Source: an uncultured Alphaproteobacteria bacterium
GTDB lineage: Bacteria > Pseudomonadota > Alphaproteobacteria > Puniceispirillales > Puniceispirillaceae
Assembly: GCA_913048595.1 (NCBI GenBank)
Contig: CAJWVJ010000002.1
Location: forward strand, 1 to 64,000
Direction: 5' to 3'
DNA length: 64,000 nucleotides
In this document: positions 7,708 to 19,803 of the stretch, in pieces
Position numbering within the stretch: the stretch's first letter is position 1
How the letters are laid out: each line of letters begins with the position of its first letter
Notes under the pieces: model-generated
The model's database searches: none
What the model was told of the DNA's origin: nothing
Seen by the model: the letters and a program-made list of their open reading frames with translations, nothing else
Position numbers and translations under genes: made by a program

Positions 7708-9243
7708 TCAGGGAACAATCTTCACCATGCAGCCGACCATCCTGTCCCAGAGCCTGCTGCACAGCTGTTTTGCCTCGTCGGCTGTCATGCCGGATGTCAT
7801 GATGCGGAACAGGTTCTGCCCGTCCGCGCGCCTGTCCATGGTCACATTCAGTCCTGCTGCCGCCAGCTGGTCGGGGAAGGCCTGTTCAGGCGTGGCGATC
7901 TCGTTGGCCGCGCCAGTCCTTGACCGGAAGGCCCCGAGCTGTGCCACGAACATTGTCTGATTGGCCGCTTCTGGCGAGGCGTCGATGTCTGTGGCGGTGC
8001 GTGGCCGTGTTGCCGTCTTCTGATCTGCCTCGCTGTCGAGAAGCGTCAGCCCAGCCGACTGTGTGATGCCCCTTTCGGAGTCTGTAAGGGTGGGCATGCC
8101 GTCCACCGTCGCGACGCTGGCATTCAGCAACGACGCCGGTAGCAGGGACCCCGGCCGCAGGGCCGCATCAAAGGCGGCGACGGCGTCGTCGCGCTCGCTG
8201 CGAACCGTGTCCAGCTCCGCGGCGATCCTGTCCAGCCTGGTCCGTGCTGTGGCGGCATCGTTCTTCGCCGCTGCAAGTTCGGCCGGGCTGGGAAGGGCCG
8301 ACATACGCCGTTCCGTGGCCGCAAGCTGCTGGACCAGCGACGCGATGTCGGTTTCAAGCGTCTCTATGCGTGACGCCAACATCGTGTTCTGTTCGATAGC
8401 GGCGGCCTTCTCGGCCCCGACAGTGTAGAGCCCGGAAATTTCCGTATTGAGCCTTGCGATTTCACCTTTCAGCTGGTCATTTTCCAGATTGAGTTCGACA
8501 GCGCGTCTGGCGGTGTCGCGCGCGGCATCAGCGCCGTCCTGCAACGCATCCAGCCTGGCGTGAAGCGTGGCAATCCTGGCCTCCAGCGCCTCGCTCCGCT
8601 GCTGCGCCGCGCGGCGTCGGTCCTCTTCCTCGCTGAGCCGCAGTACAGCCCCGGCCAGATCTGCCTCCGCTTTCTTCACAGTCGCGGCAGCCAGAAGCGC
8701 CTCGTTGCCATCGCATTGCTGTGGGGTGGCTCCGGCCTCGGTAGACAAATCGCCGGCCGGCTTGGCGGAACAGCTGGCAAGGGCCGGGTGCTTTTGCACG
8801 ATGGCCCTGTCGGCCTGGGTGTAGAGCGTGGCGCAGACATCAGCGACCATCTCGCGTGCCGCGTCGCGGGCGTCCGGGCTGAGGATTTCCGCATTGGCCG
8901 GACTCGCCAGATTGTTCAGAAGCCACATGGAATAGTGGTTCAGCAGGATGTCGATATCGTCGTCATTGATGTCGGCAAGCCCTTCAAGGCTCGCCGCCTG
9001 CCGAATAACCGATCCTGAATAGTTCCGGCGTTCCGCCCATAGCCGTCCAAGCTTTTCATCCACAAGCGACTGCATCGCCATGATGTCGGCAAAGGCGCCA
9101 CATACCGCGCCCTGTTCCGCCATGGTCGCATAGCTGTTCCAGACACCAAGATCGATTTCGGCCCTGGAGGCATGCAATGGCGCCTGCGCGACTGCCAGCG
9201 ACACACCAAGCAGACAGATTTTCACAATACGAGACAGACCCAT
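7708..9243 (-). CDS. Secreted coiled-coil protein with C-terminal SPOR domain
   Basis: Protein of about 511 aa with an N-terminal signal peptide (hydrophobic core IVKICLLGVSLAVAQA, cleavage likely near LHASRA). A cysteine-containing globular part spans roughly residues 30-170, and a long heptad-rich coiled coil lies roughly between 180 and 370 (rich in A, E, R, L). The end is a SPOR-like domain beginning MFVAQLGAFRSR and finishing in MVKIVP. SPOR domains bind denuded peptidoglycan at division sites, so an envelope or septal role is likely. The start at 9243 places the signal peptide at the N-terminus. It follows trpE on the same strand after about 128 bases. I do not recognise a named orthologue. 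Confidence 0.72.
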   Translation of the reverse strand: MGLSRIVKICLLGVSLAVAQAPLHASRAEIDLGVWNSYATMAEQGAVCGAFADIMAMQSLVDEKLGRLWAERRNYSGSVIRQAASLEGLADINDDDIDILLNHYSMWLLNNLASPANAEILSPDARDAAREMVADVCATLYTQADRAIVQKHPALASCSAKPAGDLSTEAGATPQQCDGNEALLAAATVKKAEADLAGAVLRLSEEEDRRRAAQQRSEALEARIATLHARLDALQDGADAARDTARRAVELNLENDQLKGEIARLNTEISGLYTVGAEKAAAIEQNTMLASRIETLETDIASLVQQLAATERRMSALPSPAELAAAKNDAATARTRLDRIAAELDTVRSERDDAVAAFDAALRPGSLLPASLLNASVATVDGMPTLTDSERGITQSAGLTLLDSEADQKTATRPRTATDIDASPEAANQTMFVAQLGAFRSRTGAANEIATPEQAFPDQLAAAGLNVTMDRRADGQNLFRIMTSGMTADEAKQLCSRLWDRMVGCMVKIVP

Positions 9244-9371
9244 CACAGAACCGTGGCCAGCGCCGCCACATCCCAGCAATCAAAAGGTGCAAACTTTACC
9301 GTATTTTAACGATTTCTGTCAGGCCGAAGCTGTGGCGGAAACCGGCGGTGAGGACGCCGGCAGGTTGCGTG

Positions 9372-10874
9372 TCAGCGCGAGAAGCGCAAGGCATCTGCCG
9401 CCGCGCGGATCAGCGCCATGGCCTTGTTCTGGGTTTCCTCGAACTCGGCCTGCGGGTCGCTGTCATAGACGATGCCGGCACCTGCCTGAATGTGCAGCTG
9501 TCCGTCATGCACAAGGGCCGTCCTCAGCGCGATACAGGTGTCGAGATCGCCTGCCGCCGAGATATAGCCGATGGCGCCGGAATAGACGCCCCGGCGGTCG
9601 GGCTCAAGATCATCGATGATCTGCATGGCGCGGATTTTCGGCGCACCGGAAACGGTGCCGGCCGGAAATCCGGCGATCATCGCGTCAACAGCATCCAGAT
9701 CGGGCCGGATCTCGCCTTCGACCTGCGAGGCGATATGCATCACATGGCTGTAATATTCGACCTCATAGTTCGATTTGACCCGTACGGATCCGGGTTTGGA
9801 GACGCGCCCGACATCGTTGCGCCCAAGATCCAGCAGCATCAGATGTTCGGCGCGTTCCTTGACGTCATCCATCAGGTCGGCGGCGTTCGCCGCGTCCTCT
9901 TCGGGCGTGGCACCGCGCTTGCGCGTGCCGGCGATCGGCCGGATGGTGACGACATCGTCGCGAAGCCGCACCAGGATTTCCGGGCTCGATCCGACAATGG
10001 CCAGATTGTCGAAATCGAAGAAAAACAGGAAGGGCGAGGGGTTCAGACGGCGCAGGCTGCGATAGAGATTGATCGCGGGAAGATGGAACGGGATCGAAAA
10101 CCGCTGCGAGAGCACGACCTGGAAGATATCGCCGGCGCGGATATGGCCCTTGGCGGTATCGACCATGCCAAGAAAGTTATCCTTGCCCATATTGGATTGT
10201 GGTTCGGGAAGGTCGGCGGTGCTTTCCCCGGCCTCGGTCGGCGGCATCGGCGCGTCGAGGGCGTCGAGCGCGCTGCTGATCCGGTCCTGGGCGTCCTGCC
10301 ACGCCGCGGCGGCATCATCCCATTCCGCCGGCCTGACCTGCACGACAAAGGTGATGGAATCCTTCAGCCTGTCGAAGATGGCAATAAGCGAGGGCCGGAC
10401 AAGCATCGAATCCGGCGTGTCGATCACCGTGGGGTTGGCATCGGGAATCTCTTCGATATGCCGGATCATGTCATAGCCGAAATAGCCGAACAGGCCGGCC
10501 GACATGGGCGGCAGGTCACCGGTGTCCTGCATCGCCGATTCTGCCATTAGGGCGCGAAGCGAGTCCATCGGCGCGCGCGTGTCGGCGGTGAAACTGTCGC
10601 CGCCTGCTGGGTCGCGGTTGATTTCGGCAACGCTGCCACGGCACCGCCAGACAAGGTCGGGTGACAGGCCGATGATCGAGAAGCGCCCCCGGATTTCCCC
10701 GCCCTCGACCGATTCCAGAAGGAAGGTGTTGCGGGTTCCGGCGGCAAGCCGCAGATAGGCCGACACGGGTGTCTGTGTGTCCGCCACAAGTTCGCGCGAG
10801 ACCAGTTGCAGGCTGCCGCCTGCGAACCCGGCGGCAAATCCGGCAAACCCGTCTTCAGCGGTGGCGTTGGTCAT
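9372..10874 (-). CDS. trpE: Anthranilate synthase component I
   Basis: TrpE, which with the glutamine amidotransferase TrpG converts chorismate to anthranilate, the first step of tryptophan synthesis. The N-terminal feedback-control motif LLES is at residues 52-55. The chorismate-binding domain shows LGRNDVGRV, then EVEYYSHVMHI and AGFPAGTVSGAPKIRAM. Length 500 aa is typical. It overlaps ppiD by ATGA, the usual ppiD-trpE pairing in this class. The trpG, trpD and trpC genes that often follow in related genomes are absent here; the next gene is unrelated, so they must lie elsewhere. Confidence 0.95.
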   Translation of the reverse strand: MTNATAEDGFAGFAAGFAGGSLQLVSRELVADTQTPVSAYLRLAAGTRNTFLLESVEGGEIRGRFSIIGLSPDLVWRCRGSVAEINRDPAGGDSFTADTRAPMDSLRALMAESAMQDTGDLPPMSAGLFGYFGYDMIRHIEEIPDANPTVIDTPDSMLVRPSLIAIFDRLKDSITFVVQVRPAEWDDAAAAWQDAQDRISSALDALDAPMPPTEAGESTADLPEPQSNMGKDNFLGMVDTAKGHIRAGDIFQVVLSQRFSIPFHLPAINLYRSLRRLNPSPFLFFFDFDNLAIVGSSPEILVRLRDDVVTIRPIAGTRKRGATPEEDAANAADLMDDVKERAEHLMLLDLGRNDVGRVSKPGSVRVKSNYEVEYYSHVMHIASQVEGEIRPDLDAVDAMIAGFPAGTVSGAPKIRAMQIIDDLEPDRRGVYSGAIGYISAAGDLDTCIALRTALVHDGQLHIQAGAGIVYDSDPQAEFEETQNKAMALIRAAADALRFSR

Positions 10875-12733
10875 TGGCTGCCAAGAAGAAGCTGTTGCAC
10901 ACCGCCGAGGCGAACCTGAAGGTCATGTGTCTGCGACAGCTCGCGGGCGAGAATGTTCAGAACATCCTGACGCATGGAATTGGCAATCACCCCGCTGATC
11001 ATCCGCGCCGAATTGTCGAGTTCGTCCGTCTCGACAGGCAGAATGTCTTCGGTACGCACAGCAATGGCCTCGGTTCCGGTCTCGACAACGCGGCTTTCGC
11101 CGGCGCCTTGCGCGAAGACGGCGCTTGCGATCAGCCGCGCTGCCTCATGGTCAAGACCGATGCCGTTGCGCCGGAAATCGGCTGTGGGTTCGGCCCCATC
11201 AAACGCGGCGGCGTCGGCGTTGATGGCCTCGGCGGCTTCGCGCGCCGCCTTGATGGCCTTGACAGTCTGCCAGTCGGCGGCGGCACGGTCTCGCACCTCG
11301 TCAAGGCTGCGTTCGCGCGCGTCGGTCTCGCCGGTCACCTCGACAACGAAGAACATGTCGTCGGTGCCTTCCTCGACAACGCCGATCTCGTCGATATCAG
11401 CTGCCCAGATGGTCTCCAGAACAAGGCTGTCCTGCGCCAGCTCGGCGGCATCGGCGACCACCGGAATCCCGTTGATATCGTTGCCGCGGCGGTCAATCTC
11501 GCCTATGGTCACCACCGTTCCGTTGACGGCGGCAAAGGCTTCGTCAAGCGTGGCGCCAGAGGCGATCTTGTCCTCAAGCTCGTTCACCTTGTCATAAATC
11601 AGGTCGGTGGCGGCTTCCATCCGCAGGGTGTTGCGGATGTCGTCGCGAACCTCGTCAAGCGCGGTCTCGCCACCGGGAATGATGTCATCGACAAACAAAA
11701 GGTGCACGCCAAAGACGGATTTCGCCGGTCCGGCAAGTTCGCCCGATGCGGCACCGAACACCGCTTCGCCGACCGCCCCTTCAAGATCGGCCTTCGTGAC
11801 AAGCCCGAGGGTGATGTCGTCTTCCGTCCATCCAAGCAGGTCATTGGCGACCGCGGCAAAATCCTCGCCGGCCACGACACGCGATTTCGCCGTCTGGGCG
11901 GTGTCCATGTCCTCGAAGACCATCTGGCGAACGCGGCGTTGTTCGAGTGTGGTGAATTCATCAAGCCTATCCGCGTAGGCTGACTCGATCTCGGAATCGC
12001 TGATTTCGATCGTGTCGGCGAACATCTGCGGCACAATGCTGCCGACCCGCGCCGAGCGCAGTACAGGCGCGTCATAGCGGCTTTTGACCTCTGTAAACCA
12101 GGTCGACAGCTGTTCGTCTGTCGGCATGGCGATGGCATTGGCATCGACAGGCACGGACACAAGCCGGGCCGTGCGCCGTTCCAGCTCATAGGCGGTCAGG
12201 GCGCGGGCCACGGCCTCGGGCTGTGCCGCGCCGGCAGAGACCGCTTCGACAATCTGCTCGCGGCGCAGGGCGGTGTTAACCCGTTCCAGATAGTCGGCCT
12301 CGGTCAGTCCGGCATTTGCCAGCACGCCGACGAAGCGGCTTTGCGAGAAGGTGCCTGTGTCATCCTGGAAAGAGGGCTCGTTCGCCACTTCGTTGCGCTG
12401 CATCTCGCGGGTCACGGTCAGGCCGAGCTTGCCGGCCTCGGCCCGGAAGACAACATCACGCGCCAGGCTGCCGGCAACCTCGCCAAGAAGGCCGGATTGC
12501 AGGGCCTCGCCCATGGTCGCGTTCGGCAGGTAGTTGCGGCGGGTGCGGTCGAACTCGACAGCCACCTGACCTGGCGACAGGCTTTCATCGCCGGCGGTGA
12601 TCGCCTTGTCGCTGCCGCCGATGAGACCGGTCGTCATGTCGCCGACACCCCAGAGCGCGAAGCCGCCTGCGAGAAAGACAAGGAAAACCTTCATAATGGG
12701 CGACTTTACGCCGCCTCGTAGTGCCTGGAGCAT
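10871..12733 (-). CDS. ppiD: Peptidyl-prolyl isomerase PpiD-type membrane chaperone
   Basis: PpiD/SurA-like periplasmic folding factor (620 aa) anchored by one N-terminal transmembrane helix at about residues 13-35, with the rest in the periplasm. An N-terminal SurA-like chaperone region is followed by a parvulin-like domain around residues 240-360 (the segments FGVHLLFVDDIIPGG and ALDEVRDDIRNTLRMEA are typical). A GCAGGACG ribosome site precedes the ATG. It is divergent from tpiA and is followed by the overlapping trpE. The role is chaperoning newly exported outer-membrane proteins, inferred from the family; catalytic isomerase activity is often weak in PpiD. Confidence 0.88.
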   Translation of the reverse strand: MLQALRGGVKSPIMKVFLVFLAGGFALWGVGDMTTGLIGGSDKAITAGDESLSPGQVAVEFDRTRRNYLPNATMGEALQSGLLGEVAGSLARDVVFRAEAGKLGLTVTREMQRNEVANEPSFQDDTGTFSQSRFVGVLANAGLTEADYLERVNTALRREQIVEAVSAGAAQPEAVARALTAYELERRTARLVSVPVDANAIAMPTDEQLSTWFTEVKSRYDAPVLRSARVGSIVPQMFADTIEISDSEIESAYADRLDEFTTLEQRRVRQMVFEDMDTAQTAKSRVVAGEDFAAVANDLLGWTEDDITLGLVTKADLEGAVGEAVFGAASGELAGPAKSVFGVHLLFVDDIIPGGETALDEVRDDIRNTLRMEAATDLIYDKVNELEDKIASGATLDEAFAAVNGTVVTIGEIDRRGNDINGIPVVADAAELAQDSLVLETIWAADIDEIGVVEEGTDDMFFVVEVTGETDARERSLDEVRDRAAADWQTVKAIKAAREAAEAINADAAAFDGAEPTADFRRNGIGLDHEAARLIASAVFAQGAGESRVVETGTEAIAVRTEDILPVETDELDNSARMISGVIANSMRQDVLNILARELSQTHDLQVRLGGVQQLLLGSQ

Positions 12734-12976
12734 GATACGTCCTGCGGTGGCTCGTCATGTCTGCCGAAACGCCGGCTGGGCGGCATGATCAGGCAGACCA
12801 CAAGGGTGAAAACTTTGTCGTAGTTGTACCCATTGAACCATGGCGGGGCAATTGCGAATTTTGCTGTTTCCCGGGGTGTTTCCTGACGGCTGGGAGGTGA
12901 CAAGCACCCCGCCCGGGCGCTACTGTCCGGCAGAACCGCGCCGGTGGCTGGACGCCGGACGTGCAGGGAGGTTGCC

Positions 12977-13726
12977 ATGATCATAGCTGCGAACTGGAAA
13001 ATGAACCCGCCACTGGCAGAGGCCGGCGCGCTTGCCGCCGCCTATGCCGCCGCGACCCATGACGGGGTGACCCGTGTGCTGTTCCCGCCGGCGCCTTACC
13101 TTGTGCAGATGTCGATGCGGCTTGACGGCAGCGGCGTTCTGCTTGGCGGACAGGATTGCCATCAGGCGGACTCAGGCGCGCATACGGGCGATGTCGCGGC
13201 ATCGATGCTGGCGGCCTGCGGGGCCGGCATGGTGCTTCTTGGTCATTCCGAACGGCGCCAGGATCATGGCGAGACGGACGCGCTTGTCGCGGCAAAGGCC
13301 GGGACGGCTCTTGGTGAAGGACTGGCGGTGATGATCTGCGTTGGTGAAACGCTGGACCAGCGCGCCGCCGGCGATGCCGAGGCGGTCGTCACATCACAGC
13401 TTGAAGGATCGATCCCCCCCGTGGTTACGCCTGACCGTCTGACAATCGCCTATGAACCTGTCTGGGCCATCGGCACCGGCAAGGTGGCCGGCGTCGACGA
13501 GATCACGGCGATGCATGCGGCCATCCGAAACTGGCTTGCCGGGCGGGGCCTCGGGCAGGTTCCGGTTCTGTATGGCGGGTCGGTCAAGCCTGGCAATGCG
13601 GACGAGATTTTCGCCGTTGGCGATGTTGGCGGAGCTCTTGTCGGCGGGGCCAGCCTGAAGGCTGAGGATTTCGACGCCATCTGCGCGGCGGGCGCGCGCG
13701 CCGCGGCGATCTGCGCGTCGGCGTAA
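12977..13726 (+). CDS. tpiA: Triosephosphate isomerase
   Basis: TpiA interconverts dihydroxyacetone phosphate and glyceraldehyde 3-phosphate. The substrate-binding NWK is at residues 6-8, the catalytic His90 in LLGHSERR and the catalytic Glu160 in the AYEPVWAIGTGK motif, followed by the phosphate-binding YGGSVKPGNA and GGASL loops. Length 249 aa is usual. I chose the ATG at 12977 with GGGAGG upstream; a longer frame to 12944 adds eleven non-conserved residues. It faces ppiD across a 243-base region that must contain both promoters but no further gene I can support. Confidence 0.96.
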   Translation: MIIAANWKMNPPLAEAGALAAAYAAATHDGVTRVLFPPAPYLVQMSMRLDGSGVLLGGQDCHQADSGAHTGDVAASMLAACGAGMVLLGHSERRQDHGETDALVAAKAGTALGEGLAVMICVGETLDQRAAGDAEAVVTSQLEGSIPPVVTPDRLTIAYEPVWAIGTGKVAGVDEITAMHAAIRNWLAGRGLGQVPVLYGGSVKPGNADEIFAVGDVGGALVGGASLKAEDFDAICAAGARAAAICASA

Positions 13727-13731
13727 ATCCC

Positions 13732-13760
13732 TTGAAATAGCGCGGCTGTCCCCATATAAC
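13732..13760 (+). promoter_or_regulatory. Sigma70-type promoter for secG
   Basis: A -35 TTGAAA (13732-13737) and a -10 TATAAC (13755-13760) are separated by exactly 17 bases, directly after the tpiA stop. The -10 ends 30 bases before the secG start codon, and a GAGGAAGG ribosome site lies between. This is the best consensus housekeeping promoter I see in the window. Confidence 0.6.
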
Positions 13761-13790
13761 AGCGCGATTGACGAGGAAGGTTCACGCCCC

Positions 13791-14102
13791 ATGGAAACTC
13801 TGGTCCTGACGATCCACATCCTGATCGCACTGGCGCTCATCATCTCGGTGCTTCTGCAGCGCTCCGAAGGTGGCGGCCTTGGCATTGGCGGTGGCGGTGC
13901 CGGCGGCGGGTTCATGACAGCGCGTGGCACGGCGAACCTGATGACCCGTGTGACAGCGATCCTCGCAGCGTCGTTCTTCGCGACCTCGCTGCTTCTGGCG
14001 ATCATGGCCGGTGCGCAGCGCGAGTCGGTATCGATTGTCGATGAAGTGATCAACGAGACACCGAAGCCGGCCAGTGGCCCGGTCGTGCCGACGACCGAAT
14101 GA
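13791..14102 (+). CDS. secG: Preprotein translocase subunit SecG
   Basis: SecG, the small auxiliary subunit of the SecYEG translocon. The protein (103 aa) has two transmembrane segments, about residues 4-22 and 48-72, joined by the hallmark loop LLQRSEGGGLG followed by a glycine-rich stretch. A short polar tail follows the second helix. It is preceded by its own promoter and a GAGGAAGG ribosome site, and lies between tpiA and pyrG as in many alphaproteobacteria. Confidence 0.93.
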   Translation: METLVLTIHILIALALIISVLLQRSEGGGLGIGGGGAGGGFMTARGTANLMTRVTAILAASFFATSLLLAIMAGAQRESVSIVDEVINETPKPASGPVVPTTE

Positions 14103-14161
14103 GGCACGCCAAGGGCTGCCGGTTTGTCAAGCGGCAAGACCCGCGAAAATCCACCATATGA

Positions 14162-15841
<1,680 letters not shown>

Positions 15842-15887
15842 GGTGGCGGCAAAGCGCCGCCTCGCCAATGCTGTCCTGGAGTGACAA

Positions 15888-18123
<2,236 letters not shown>

Positions 18124-18132
18124 GGAATCCGG

Positions 18133-18163
18133 CGATTCGCTTTTCGCTTGACGCGGCGAATCG
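18133..18163 (+). terminator. Hairpin after eno
   Basis: An 8-bp inverted repeat CGATTCGC/GCGAATCG with a 15-base loop lies 10 bases after the eno stop. The downstream flank has only a short T stretch, so it may be a weak terminator or mRNA end structure rather than a strong intrinsic terminator. Confidence 0.35.
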
Positions 18164-18227
18164 GGTTTGATTCACTTTCTCCATCGGGCGGCCGTCACGG
18201 GCGGTCCCGGCAACGATGGAGACGGGC

Positions 18228-18581
18228 ATGTATGCGGCGCGACAGCGAATTCTGGTGATGCTGGGGGGCTCGGCCCTCCTGTCCTCGGTGGTGATCTTCT
18301 TCGGCTTCCATATCTTTGCCGGCGAGCGCGGCGTCCTTGCGCGGCCGGAGCTTGACCGGAAGATTGCCCTTGCCGAGGAACGGCTTGATCTTATAACCAA
18401 GCATCACGGCTTTCTTGCGCAGCGGATCAGGCTGATGCAGTCGGACTCGCTTGATGCCGACATGCTGGCCGAGACTGCGCGCGCCGAACTTGGCCTTTAC
18501 GCCCCGAATGATGTCATAATTTCAATTGACCTGTCGAAATTGAAATTTTCTGAAATAGCTGCAGGAGATAAAGTAAACTGA
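18228..18581 (+). CDS. ftsB: FtsB/DivIC family cell division protein
   Basis: Septum formation initiator (FtsB/DivIC) family protein of about 117 aa: one N-terminal transmembrane segment (about residues 7-27), then a coiled coil (RKIALAEERLDLITKHH and following), then the family segment DMLAETARAELGLYAPNDVII. FtsB joins FtsL and FtsQ in the divisome. An in-frame ATG at 18216 would add four residues. The last 25 codons switch abruptly to AT-rich codons, unlike the rest of the gene. Position between eno and pdhA is conserved in alphaproteobacteria. Confidence 0.88.
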   Translation: MYAARQRILVMLGGSALLSSVVIFFGFHIFAGERGVLARPELDRKIALAEERLDLITKHHGFLAQRIRLMQSDSLDADMLAETARAELGLYAPNDVIISIDLSKLKFSEIAAGDKVN

Positions 18582-18726
18582 AATTTAGTTTATTTCAGAA
18601 ATATCCAATGAATACATATAAATAAAATTATTGAAAAATATTTTTTTTCAGTGAACCCTTCGCATATCAGGCATGTGGTCCAACCAGCATGCCGACCATC
18701 ATTGCTTTGCAAGCGGAGGGTGCCCC
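18582..18726 (+). promoter_or_regulatory. AT-rich leader upstream of pdhA
   Basis: The 145 bases before pdhA are strongly AT-rich in a GC-rich genome and probably hold the promoter of the pyruvate dehydrogenase operon. An inverted repeat CTGAAAT (18578-18584) / ATTTCAG (18592-18598) spans the ftsB stop, and an A-run followed by eight T residues lies near 18632-18647. These could be a terminator of ftsB or a regulator site; no clear -35/-10 pair with good spacing is visible. Confidence 0.35.
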
Positions 18727-19800
18727 ATGGCCGAAACGGTAAAAGCAACACGCAAGCGCAAGCCCGGTCGGCCGCCAAAGGCCGCCGCCGGCGCGACGGC
18801 AGCGAATGATTTGCCGGCGAGGGACGACCTTGTCGCCATGTATCGCGACATGCTGTTGATCCGGCGGTTCGAGGAAAAGGCCGGTCAGTTGTACGGCATG
18901 GGCCAGATTGGCGGTTTCTGCCACCTCTATATCGGCCAGGAAGCCGTTGTTGTCGGCCTGCAGTCTGTCAGCAAGCCGGGCGATACCGTTGTCACCTCCT
19001 ATCGTGATCACGGCCATATGCTGGCCTGTGGCATGGATGCCGACGGCGTGATGGCGGAACTGACCGGCCGGGAGGGCGGCTATTCGCGCGGCAAGGGCGG
19101 ATCCATGCACATGTTCAGCCGCGAGAAGAATTTTTTCGGCGGTCATGGCATCGTCGGCGCGCAGGTGCCGATCGGATGCGGCCTTGCCTTCTCCCACAAA
19201 TATCGTGATGAGGCGAATGTCTGCCTGACCTATCTCGGCGACGGGGCGGTCAATCAGGGGCAGGTCTATGAAAGCTTCAATATGGCGGCGCTCTGGGATC
19301 TTCCGGTGCTGTTCGTCATCGAGAACAACCAGTATGGCATGGGAACGGCCGTCACCCGCGCCGCCGCCGGCCGCTCGCTTGCCGACCGCGGGGCCGCCTA
19401 CGGGATTCCGGGCCGTCAGGTGGACGGCATGGATGTGCTGGCTGTCCGCACCGCGGGGGCCGAGGCGCTGGACCACTGCCGTAGTGGCAAGGGGCCGTAC
19501 ATCCTCGAGATGAAAACCTACCGGTATCGCGGCCATTCGATGTCCGATCCGGCGAAATACCGCACCCGCGAGGAGGTGGACGCCATGCGCAAGCAGCATG
19601 ACCCGATCGACCAGCTTCGTGATGTGCTTCACAAGCAGGATGTGACGGACGACACGCTGAAGGGCATTGACGCCGACGTGAAGGCCATCGTCCTGCGCGC
19701 CACCGAATTCGCCCAGACCAGCCCCGAGCCCGATCCGTCGGAGCTGTTCACCGACATATTGCTGCCAGTCGGCGGCCGTACCGCAGCTGGGGAGGTCTGA
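18727..19800 (+). CDS. pdhA: Pyruvate dehydrogenase E1 component, alpha subunit
   Basis: E1-alpha of the pyruvate dehydrogenase complex (357 aa), the ThDP-dependent decarboxylase paired with PdhB. The dehydrogenase E1 domain begins near residue 40 (MYRDMLLIRRFEEKAGQLY) and contains the ThDP motif GDGAVNQGQ...IENNQYGMGT and the phosphorylation-loop-like YRGHSMSDPAKYR. Before it is a basic, low-complexity extension containing KRKPGRPPK, an AT-hook-like motif. The start at 18727 has GGAGGG upstream. It is separated from pdhB by 3 bases. Confidence 0.96.
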   Translation: MAETVKATRKRKPGRPPKAAAGATAANDLPARDDLVAMYRDMLLIRRFEEKAGQLYGMGQIGGFCHLYIGQEAVVVGLQSVSKPGDTVVTSYRDHGHMLACGMDADGVMAELTGREGGYSRGKGGSMHMFSREKNFFGGHGIVGAQVPIGCGLAFSHKYRDEANVCLTYLGDGAVNQGQVYESFNMAALWDLPVLFVIENNQYGMGTAVTRAAAGRSLADRGAAYGIPGRQVDGMDVLAVRTAGAEALDHCRSGKGPYILEMKTYRYRGHSMSDPAKYRTREEVDAMRKQHDPIDQLRDVLHKQDVTDDTLKGIDADVKAIVLRATEFAQTSPEPDPSELFTDILLPVGGRTAAGEV

Positions 19801-19803
19801 ACC

